A DNA stretch of 10,300 nucleotides from DATAEU01 sp046724395 (lineage in GTDB: Bacteria > Actinomycetota > UBA4738 > HRBIN12), in NCBI GenBank assembly GCA_046724395.1, contig JBKOWM010000055.1, positions 1 to 10,300 of the forward strand, written 5' to 3'. Positions 1-5,713 of the stretch are shown piece by piece. Both the position numbers and the translations under genes were made by a program. Below the pieces are notes generated by a model, which was given only the letters and a program-made list of their open reading frames with translations, had not been told where the DNA came from and did no database searches. How positions within the stretch are numbered: position 1 is the stretch's first letter; every line of letters starts with the position of its first letter.

Positions 1-89
1 AGGTTCACGTCCATGAGGACGAGGTCGGGCCGTAGGGCGGCCGCCATCTCGACGGCTTCCTCTCCGGTCTCGGCCTCGCCGACGACGTC
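1..89 (-). repeat. Left arm of an 89-bp perfect inverted repeat; duplicate receiver-domain fragment
   Basis: Bases 1-89 are an exact reverse complement of 345-433; I checked this base by base, and the match breaks at 90/344. Read on the minus strand, the arm encodes the same receiver core as the plus-strand gene (residues VVGEAETGEEAVEMAAAL and on to the phosphoacceptor Asp), and it runs off the left edge. Just outside the repeat the minus strand continues in frame for about ten plausible codons (ALEHQPRVQV), then meets a TAG. No receiver N-terminus (acidic DD pair) is visible beyond that. It could be a truncated second copy, or a fold-back or assembly chimera at a contig end. The sequence alone cannot decide. 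Confidence 0.85.
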
Positions 90-260
90 AACCTGAACCC
101 GCGGCTGGTGCTCGAGCGCGCCTTCCTACGGTGCGCAGCGAGCGCGATGGCATAACCCATCCGGGTCGCAACAGTTCGGTTGGCCCACGCCGACCGTGGT
201 GCTGGCATCACTGGCGACGGGCCGGTCGCGTGCCAACATCGGTTGGGAGATGAGCGAGCG

Positions 261-641
261 ATGAGCGTGACCGTACTGATCGTCGATGACCAAGAGCCCT
301 TCCGGCTGGCGGCTCGGATGGTGGTCGAGGAGACTGACGGATTCGACGTCGTCGGCGAGGCCGAGACCGGAGAGGAAGCCGTCGAGATGGCGGCCGCCCT
401 ACGGCCCGACCTCGTCCTCATGGACGTGAACCTGCCGGGGATCAACGGACTGGATGCCACGCGGCAGATCCTTACCGACCGCGGAGACGCCGTGGTCGTG
501 CTTCTGCTTTCGACGTACGAGGAGGACGAGTACGCGCCGCGGGCCGCCGAATGCGGCGCCGCCGCCTACATTCCCAAGGCGGTCTTCGGCCCCGACCGGC
601 TCGCGTCTGCCTGGTCGACGGCGTCCGGCGCATCGGGCTGA
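261..641 (+). CDS. Receiver-only (single-domain) response regulator
   Basis: This is a 126-aa cytosolic phosphoreceiver domain with no output domain. Visible receiver residues are the acidic pair D9-D10, phosphoacceptor D55 (in LVLMDVNLPG), the Ser/Thr switch at S84/T85 and the conserved K106 in AAYIPKA. It stops about 20 residues after that Lys, where a receiver normally ends, so the missing HTH looks genuine and not a truncation. ATG 261 is chosen because it begins directly at beta strand 1 (MSVTVLIVDD). A weak GGGAG lies at 245-249. The in-frame upstream extension to 180 is unlike a receiver. The 3' end overlaps the convergent kinase gene by 76 bp. Its kinase partner is unknown. By analogy with other lone receivers it may act through protein contact or as a phosphate sink, which is inference. 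Codons 29-57 are duplicated in inverted orientation at 1-89. Confidence 0.85.
   Translation: MSVTVLIVDDQEPFRLAARMVVEETDGFDVVGEAETGEEAVEMAAALRPDLVLMDVNLPGINGLDATRQILTDRGDAVVVLLLSTYEEDEYAPRAAECGAAAYIPKAVFGPDRLASAWSTASGASG
345..433 (+). repeat. Right arm of the 89-bp inverted repeat, inside the receiver-only gene
   Basis: This is the mate of 1-89, separated from it by 255 bp of non-repeated sequence. It lies wholly within the coding region at 261-641 and covers codons 29-57, from beta strand 2 to just past phosphoacceptor Asp55. Because this arm sits in a complete, well-formed reading frame, it is more likely the original copy than the left arm. Confidence 0.85.
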
Positions 642-2692
642 CTCGTTCCGGCTAGCGGAATCGATCCGGCGACCCTGGTCCCGTTGCGCGGCGCACTGTC
701 GACGACGAGCGTTCCGCCGATAGCCTCGATCCGGTCGGCCATGCCCTGCAGACCTGTCCCCCTCGTCACCGTCTGCGGATCGAATCCAACGCCGTCGTCG
801 CGAACGTCGAAGTCCAGCTCTCGTTCGTCGGCGCCGAGATGGATCGCGACGCGCGAGGCTTCGGCGTACTTCGCGGCGTTCTGGAGGGCCTCGAGCGCGC
901 AGAAGTACACGGCCGCCTCGACGTCCTGGCGGTACCGCCCCACATCGCCGGAGATCTCGACGAGCATCGCCGACTTCGTCGCCTGCGCCCGAAGGGCGGC
1001 GGCGAGGCCCTTGTCGGCGAGGAGCGGCGGGTAGATCCCGCGTGCGAGGTCCCGCAAAGAGTCGAGCGTATCCTGCGTCTCACGCTGGATCTGCCGGAGC
1101 ATCTCGTGCGCTTTGACGGCGTCGCGATCCACCATCGAGTCGGCGAGGCGGACCTTGATGGCGAGCGCCACGAGCTGTTGTTGCGCGCCGTCGTGGATGT
1201 TCCGCTCGAGCTTGCGTGCGCGGACGTCCTGCGCTGCGACGATCCTCCGCCGTGATTCGCGGAGCTCCTCGAGGAGGCGCACGTTGCGGAGCACGAGCCC
1301 GGCCTGGGCGGCCAGGTCGTGAACGAGCCGCTCCTTGCTCGGCGTCATCGGGTCGTTCGCGTGCATCGACACCGTGATCGCGCCCAGTGCCTCTCCCTGA
1401 TGCCGGACCTCGAACCAGCTCGCGCTATCGTCGGTCTGACGGGCGTTGGCCGGCGACGACGCGACCGGGCGCAGTTCGCGACCCACGCGGAGCCACACCG
1501 TCACCGCGCGCGCCCCGGTGCCGGAGCCGACGATCGCGGCCATCCGCGGGACGACGTCATCCGTCGAATACGTGTCCGCCAGGCGTCCCGAGAATTCCGT
1601 CAGGACTTCGTACGGCGTGGCGCGTCCGCCGTAGACGATTCGGTCCGCCGCTCGCCGCGCCCATCGCCGCAGCGGTCCCACGGCAACGCCGATCGCGACG
1701 CCCACGACGAAGAGGCCCCGCTCCCATCCGGTGAGGCCGGTTCCCAGGACCAGCACCGGCACGACGATCACGAGCACGAGCCCGAGCAGCGTGATCACGC
1801 CGGCCACGAGGGCGAAGATCACCGTCTTCTGCACGACGAGGTCGAGCTCCCATAGGCGGTAGCGCAGGATCGCGACCCCCGCGGCGATCGGGACCCCGAG
1901 GCCCATACAGGCGAAGAACGCGTAGAACAGGGCGTCCGATACGGGGCGGCTGTCGCCCGGTGCGACACCGATCGACGTAAGGCCGGCGAGCACGAAGAGC
2001 ACGACGCCGACCGCCGCGACGTACGCGAGCCACCGGATCTGTTGTCGCTCGTCGCCGCGAGCACGCCGGTACCGAAGCACGAGCGCGGCCACGCTGGCGA
2101 TGGCGGACGCGATCAAGCCGAGACCCGCGATCCACTGGAGCGTCTCCGCCAGAGGGGTCAGCGAGACGATGCCGGTCGGGTTGCGGACGTGGATCCCCTC
2201 GGCGACGTCCAGCTGTCCGGCGTGAACCAGAGTCCCGACGAGACCGAGGGCGGTCACGGCCGCGATCGTCCACGGGAGGAACCTCCAACGGGCCGATGGG
2301 ACGGACCCGCTCGGAAACAGCAACAGGACGAGGATGAGCGGAACGAGCGTCGGGAGCCACAGCACGTTGTTGAGCGCCGCTGCGGCGGTGCCGAACGGGA
2401 GCTCCCCCGGATTCGTCCGAAAGGCATAGACCGCGTACTCACTCGTCGCGGCCGAGAGCAGGAAGCCGATCCCGACCGACATCATGAACCAGCCGATCGG
2501 TCCCCCCGCCCGGCGCGACGCGATGAGCGCACCGACGGTCGTGTAGCCGACGATCATCAGGATCGCCAGGACGATGAACGTGGAGTCCTCGCCGAAGCTG
2601 TGGTTGGCCGCCGTCAGGCCGAGGGTGGCGGCGAACAGTGGGAGCGTCGCCGCGGCGACGATCCAGGGAACGCGGCTCGGCGTCGCCGTCAC
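566..2692 (-). CDS. Membrane sensor histidine kinase, HisKA_3/LiaS type (kinase 1)
   Basis: This 708-aa kinase should autophosphorylate on His and pass phosphate to a NarL-type regulator. Residues 9-340 hold about nine or ten hydrophobic segments, with family landmarks: GALIASRRAGGPIGW near 54-68, LLFPSGSVPSARWR near 124-136, and ERQQIRWLAYV near 215-225. A short linker (DRIVYGGRATPYEVL, about 350-364) leads to a GAF-like domain (about 365-480). The HisKA_3 phosphoacceptor is H500 (LERNIHDGAQQQ). HATPase_c shows N605 (LQNAAKYA), D632-D633-G634 and a GTGLQGMADR G-box. The start is GTG, overlapping the upstream kinase stop as GTGA, and its PWIV segment aligns with that of kinase 2. No Shine-Dalgarno sequence is visible, so translational coupling is likely. 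About 28 residues after the usual end (SIPL) look non-homologous and run into the convergent receiver gene. Confidence 0.92.
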   Translation of the reverse strand: MTATPSRVPWIVAAATLPLFAATLGLTAANHSFGEDSTFIVLAILMIVGYTTVGALIASRRAGGPIGWFMMSVGIGFLLSAATSEYAVYAFRTNPGELPFGTAAAALNNVLWLPTLVPLILVLLLFPSGSVPSARWRFLPWTIAAVTALGLVGTLVHAGQLDVAEGIHVRNPTGIVSLTPLAETLQWIAGLGLIASAIASVAALVLRYRRARGDERQQIRWLAYVAAVGVVLFVLAGLTSIGVAPGDSRPVSDALFYAFFACMGLGVPIAAGVAILRYRLWELDLVVQKTVIFALVAGVITLLGLVLVIVVPVLVLGTGLTGWERGLFVVGVAIGVAVGPLRRWARRAADRIVYGGRATPYEVLTEFSGRLADTYSTDDVVPRMAAIVGSGTGARAVTVWLRVGRELRPVASSPANARQTDDSASWFEVRHQGEALGAITVSMHANDPMTPSKERLVHDLAAQAGLVLRNVRLLEELRESRRRIVAAQDVRARKLERNIHDGAQQQLVALAIKVRLADSMVDRDAVKAHEMLRQIQRETQDTLDSLRDLARGIYPPLLADKGLAAALRAQATKSAMLVEISGDVGRYRQDVEAAVYFCALEALQNAAKYAEASRVAIHLGADERELDFDVRDDGVGFDPQTVTRGTGLQGMADRIEAIGGTLVVDSAPRNGTRVAGSIPLAGTSQPDAPDAVDQADASRSGPKTALGM

Positions 2693-4770
2693 GATCGGCC
2701 ACGCATCGCGACACTGGCAACCACCGTCGTGCCGCCGTTCGGGACGCTGCGGACGTCGAGGCGGCCGCCCACCGCGTCGAGGCGGTCTGCCATCCCGCGC
2801 AGTCCGGTTCCCTCCCGCATGGTCGCCGAATCGAATCCGATGCCGTCGTCCGCGATCTCGACACGGACGACGGCGTCATCTTGCCGCAAACGGATCGTCG
2901 CGCGCGTCGCGTGCGCGTATTTCGCGACGTTGTTGAGGGCTTCGAGGCTGCAGAAGTAGAGGGCCGATTCGACCGGCTGGGGATACCTGCCCACGCCGTC
3001 GGCGTCGATCGCGACCGGCACCGGCGAGCGGCGCGCGTGTCCCTCGAGTGCGGCCGCGAGTCCTTTGTCGGCGAGCAGCGGAGGGTAGATACCGCGGGCC
3101 AGATCGCGCAACCCCTCCAGCGCCTCGTTCGCGTTCGACTGGAGCTGGTGAAGGATCTCGCGTTCCGCGTCCCCGTCCCTGCCGACCATCTGCTCGGCCA
3201 GGCGGAGCTGCACGGCCAACGCCACCAGGTGCTGCTGCGCGCCGTCGTGCAGGTTGCGCTCGAGCTTGCGACGCTCATCGTCCTGAGCGGCGACGAGCCG
3301 CTGCCGAGAGGCACGAAGCTCCTCGATGAGGCGCACGTTGCGAAGGACGAGCCCGGCCTGAGACGCGAGGTCGCGAACGACCCGCTCCTTGACGGAGTTG
3401 ATCGGGTCGCTCGGCGACATCGACAAACCGATCGCCCCCAGCAGCTCGCCGTGATGGCGGACCTCGAACCGGTCCTCGACGCGACCGTCCGTCGGCCCCG
3501 CCCGTCCGGCGGGCCAGGACGCCGCGGGACGCAGGGCGCCGTCCACCACCAGCCAGATCGCGACGTGCTCGGCGCCCGTCCCCGCCGCGACGACAGATGC
3601 CATCCGGGGCAGGACCTCGTCGCTGGAATATGCCTCGGCCATCCGCTGGGAGAAGTCCGTGAGCACCTCGTACGGTGTGGCGCGCTTCCCGTAGACGATT
3701 CGGTCGGCGGTGCGGCGCGCCAGACGCACCAATGGACCGAACGCCATTCCCACGACGATGGCGATGACGACCGAAACGCCGCGCGCCGTCCCGCGCCAAA
3801 GCGCCACCTGCCCGGCGCCGAGAAGGATCACCGTGGTGATTCCGGCAATCACAATCACGAGGACGGTGGCCACGATCGTCTTCCGCACCACGATGTCCAG
3901 CTCGTACAGGTGGTATTTCAGAATCGCGATGCCGCTCGCGATCGGAATGCCGAGGACAACGAGGACGAAGATCGTGAAGAACAGCACGCCGTTGACGAGG
4001 GCGAGGGGTGAATTCGAACCTGAGTCGCCGGGGTCGGTGGCAAACCCCGCAACGACACATGCGGCCGCCGCGCCGCCGACATAGGCCAGCCACCGGATCT
4101 GTTGTCGTTCCTCGGCGCCTGCGCGCCGGTAGCGCACGACCACCGCGACGACAGAGAGAAAGGCGCCGGCGAGCAGGGCCATCCCGACGGCGAGCGTCGC
4201 GGGTGTGATGATCCCCCGCAGCGCGGCGATCCCGAGCGGATTCGCCACGCGGATCGATGTCAGGTCACCCTCGGCACCGGTCAACCGCCCGGGAGTAACG
4301 GCGAACGCCACGACCTCGACGACCATCAACGACAACAGCGTCCACAGCAACCACCGCCATCCGCGGCTGGGGACGTCGCCCGTCGGGAAGAGCAGGAAGA
4401 CCAGAATGAACGGCGACAACCCCGCGACGAGCGCCCAACGGTCCACCCAGGCTGCGGCTACGCCGAATGGCAGCGTTCCCGGGAAGCGGACCAGAGCGAG
4501 CATCGAATAACCGCCCGCCAGCAAGCCGAGCGCGAAGAAGGCAACGATCAACAGGAAGATCCAGCCGATCGCGTTGCGAGCGCGCGACGCAATCGTGGCG
4601 CCGATCCAGACGTACAGGCCGACGGCGGGGAGGAGCGGTACGACGAAGACGAGGTCCGCAGCCTCGATGGCCCCCGCGGCGAAGCCGAGCGGGATCGCGG
4701 CCACGAACGCCACCGCGGCGGCGATTCCGACGATCCACGGTCCTCGGGATTCGAAGGTCGCCCGATCCAT
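2689..4770 (-). CDS. Membrane sensor histidine kinase, HisKA_3/LiaS type (kinase 2)
   Basis: This 693-aa tandem paralogue of kinase 1 has the same order: multi-pass membrane region, linker (RATPYEVL from R363), GAF-like domain, HisKA_3 with H508 (LERNLHDGAQQH), then HATPase_c with N614 (LNNVAKYA), D641 (DDGIGFD) and GTGLRGMADRL. Membrane landmarks include LLFPTGDVPSRGWR and ERQQIRWLAYV. ATG 4770 is preferred over an in-frame TTG at 4806 because PWIV then falls at residue 10, as in kinase 1 (residue 9). Neither start has a clear Shine-Dalgarno sequence. The stop overlaps the kinase 1 start by 4 nt. The 232-bp gap separating it from the upstream response regulator suggests it may have its own promoter, though I could not identify one. 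By position its likely phosphate acceptor is the regulator at 5004-5678. Confidence 0.92.
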   Translation of the reverse strand: MDRATFESRGPWIVGIAAAVAFVAAIPLGFAAGAIEAADLVFVVPLLPAVGLYVWIGATIASRARNAIGWIFLLIVAFFALGLLAGGYSMLALVRFPGTLPFGVAAAWVDRWALVAGLSPFILVFLLFPTGDVPSRGWRWLLWTLLSLMVVEVVAFAVTPGRLTGAEGDLTSIRVANPLGIAALRGIITPATLAVGMALLAGAFLSVVAVVVRYRRAGAEERQQIRWLAYVGGAAAACVVAGFATDPGDSGSNSPLALVNGVLFFTIFVLVVLGIPIASGIAILKYHLYELDIVVRKTIVATVLVIVIAGITTVILLGAGQVALWRGTARGVSVVIAIVVGMAFGPLVRLARRTADRIVYGKRATPYEVLTDFSQRMAEAYSSDEVLPRMASVVAAGTGAEHVAIWLVVDGALRPAASWPAGRAGPTDGRVEDRFEVRHHGELLGAIGLSMSPSDPINSVKERVVRDLASQAGLVLRNVRLIEELRASRQRLVAAQDDERRKLERNLHDGAQQHLVALAVQLRLAEQMVGRDGDAEREILHQLQSNANEALEGLRDLARGIYPPLLADKGLAAALEGHARRSPVPVAIDADGVGRYPQPVESALYFCSLEALNNVAKYAHATRATIRLRQDDAVVRVEIADDGIGFDSATMREGTGLRGMADRLDAVGGRLDVRSVPNGGTTVVASVAMRGRS

Positions 4771-5003
4771 GGGTCGGATGGTCGCACGCGCGGATCCGGC
4801 GTCCAAGGGGGTCGACGCGACGTCGGCGGGCGGGTTCTTGTCCTCGATCGGGATGCCAGCACGACCGTGGTAGGCGTGTGAGCGCCGTCGACCGCCGGCC
4901 CGTTTCGGCCTAGCGTGTCAGCCGGCGACGGAGGGCAGGCGGTGACCGAGATACGGACCGAAACGGCGCCCCGTCCGAGGCCGGGCACCGGGAGTGGCGC
5001 GAG
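4771..5003. other. Gap between the minus-strand regulator and kinase 2
   Basis: These 233 bases carry no convincing gene on either strand; reading frames across them lack conserved motifs. The gap contains a hairpin with a short T run just after the regulator's stop (4961-4990, listed separately). The minus strand reads open upstream of kinase 2 for about 50 codons, but the only possible start in it is a TTG at 4806. I see no clear -35/-10 pair for kinase 2. Confidence 0.5.
4961..4990 (-). terminator. Possible weak intrinsic terminator after the minus-strand response regulator
   Basis: On the minus strand, 14 nt past the stop, CGGTGCCC (4990-4983) can pair with GGGCGCCG (4971-4964) across an 11-nt loop, with one G-U pair, and is followed by TTT (4963-4961). 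On the plus strand the wobble becomes a C-A mismatch, so the hairpin suits minus-strand transcription better. The T tract is short and GC-rich DNA forms such stems by chance, so this is tentative. Partial termination here would lower kinase 2 and kinase 1 expression relative to the regulator. Confidence 0.3.
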
Positions 5004-5678
5004 TCAGGCGTTCGGATGATCGGTGTCCCGAAGGAACGCGAGCACCGCCATCACGCGCCGGTGCACGTCCGGCTCTTCGGACAGACCGAGCTTGTGGAAC
5101 AGCGAGTTGATGTGCTTCTCGACGGCGCGCTCGGTGAGGAACAGCGACCGCGCGATCGCCGCATTGTTCTCGCCCCGCGCCATATGTTCGAGGACCTCGC
5201 GCTCGCGATCGGTCAGCTGCGCCAGGGGCGAGTGCGCGGCGCGGTCCTTCCGAGCGACGAGCGACTCGACGACGCGTGGATCGAGGACCGAGCCGCCCTT
5301 GGCGACCTCGTTCAGCGCCCGAACGACCTCGGCGACGTTGCCGACCCGCTCCTTGAGCAGGTAGCCGAGCCCGGCCGCCCCGTCCTTCAGCAGCTCGTAC
5401 GCGTATTCCTCCTCGGCGTACTGCGAGAGAACGACGACGCCCACGTCGGGATGCTGCTCGCGGATCTTTCTCGCCGCGTCGATGCCCTCCGTTGTGTTCG
5501 TCGGAGGCATGCGGATGTCCGTGAGGACGGCGTCCGGGCGTTGTGTCCGGACCGCCGCGAGGAGGCCGTCCAGGTCGGAGGCCGTTGCGACGAGGTCGAC
5601 GTCTTCGGAGGACGACAGCAGGGCCGCCGTCCCCTCGCGAACGAGGTAGTTATCCTCGGCGAACACTACGCGGACCAC
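5004..5678 (-). CDS. NarL/LiaR-family response regulator (REC + LuxR-type HTH)
   Basis: This 224-aa cytosolic transcription regulator has an intact receiver: acidic residues E8-D9, phosphoacceptor D54 (VLTDIRMPP), switch S85 and K109 (GYLLKER). The stretch after D54 (MPPTNTTEGID) is a longer loop than in the receiver-only protein and is shared in form with the cyclase-linked regulator. A LuxR-type HTH follows at about 152-210, beginning LTDREREVLEHMARG and including the recognition-helix pattern ERAVEKHINSLFHKLGL. GTG 5678 is chosen because it begins at beta strand 1. The in-frame upstream extension is Arg/Pro-rich and overlaps the divergent gene's start. A TACGAT -10-like box ends exactly 6 nt before the GTG, which suggests a leaderless mRNA. 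Kinases 2 and 1 lie downstream on the same strand and are its likely partners. Target genes cannot be seen, though autoregulation through the short divergent region is plausible. Confidence 0.92.
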   Translation of the reverse strand: MVRVVFAEDNYLVREGTAALLSSSEDVDLVATASDLDGLLAAVRTQRPDAVLTDIRMPPTNTTEGIDAARKIREQHPDVGVVVLSQYAEEEYAYELLKDGAAGLGYLLKERVGNVAEVVRALNEVAKGGSVLDPRVVESLVARKDRAAHSPLAQLTDREREVLEHMARGENNAAIARSLFLTERAVEKHINSLFHKLGLSEEPDVHRRVMAVLAFLRDTDHPNA

Positions 5679-5684
5679 AGGCGC

Positions 5685-5690
5685 ATCGTA
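5685..5690 (-). promoter_or_regulatory. -10 element for a leaderless transcript of the LuxR-type regulator
   Basis: The minus strand reads TACGAT, then GCGCCT, then the GTG start at 5678. This matches the TANNNT form of a sigma-70-class -10 box, and the spacing puts the first transcribed base at the G of GTG. No Shine-Dalgarno sequence precedes the GTG, in keeping with a leaderless message, which is common in actinobacteria. A -35 would fall near 5708-5713, where nothing resembling TTGACA is seen. The promoter assignment is therefore inferred from -10 spacing only. Confidence 0.5.
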
Positions 5691-5700
5691 GCCGGGGTGG

Positions 5701-5706
5701 GGGAGG
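5701..5706 (+). promoter_or_regulatory. Strong ribosome binding site for the REC-HTH-cyclase gene
   Basis: GGGAGG lies 7 nt before ATG 5714 and only 4 nt before an in-frame GTG at 5711, so it favours the ATG. The site sits in the 35-bp divergent region, so the plus-strand message must begin inside or near the 5' end of the opposing regulator gene. A TATCCT at 5651-5656 could be its -10, but I see no matching -35. Confidence 0.65.
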
Positions 5707-5713
5707 CGGCGTG

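Noticed and set aside
90..260. Possible promoter or small gene between the left repeat arm and the receiver-only gene
   Set aside because: TACGGT at 127-132 resembles a -10, but there is no matching -35. The short frames here show no conserved features, so I see nothing I can support.
2042..2959. Plus-strand open frame opposite kinases 1 and 2
   Set aside because: It crosses the kinase junction without conserved motifs. The sequence is charged and repetitive, as expected for an antisense reading.
2638..4011. Plus-strand open frame opposite kinase 2 (457 codons)
   Set aside because: It has no recognisable motif, a composition typical of antisense frames, and fully overlaps a well-supported kinase.
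4771..4806. TTG start for kinase 2, adding 12 residues
   Set aside because: Starting at ATG 4770 aligns the N-terminus with kinase 1 (PWIV at residue 9-10). The TTG has no ribosome binding site, though it cannot be fully excluded.
5543..5713. N-terminal extension of the REC-HTH-cyclase protein
   Set aside because: It is Arg/Gly-rich and antisense to the other regulator. ATG 5714 has a well-spaced GGGAGG and starts at the receiver's first strand.
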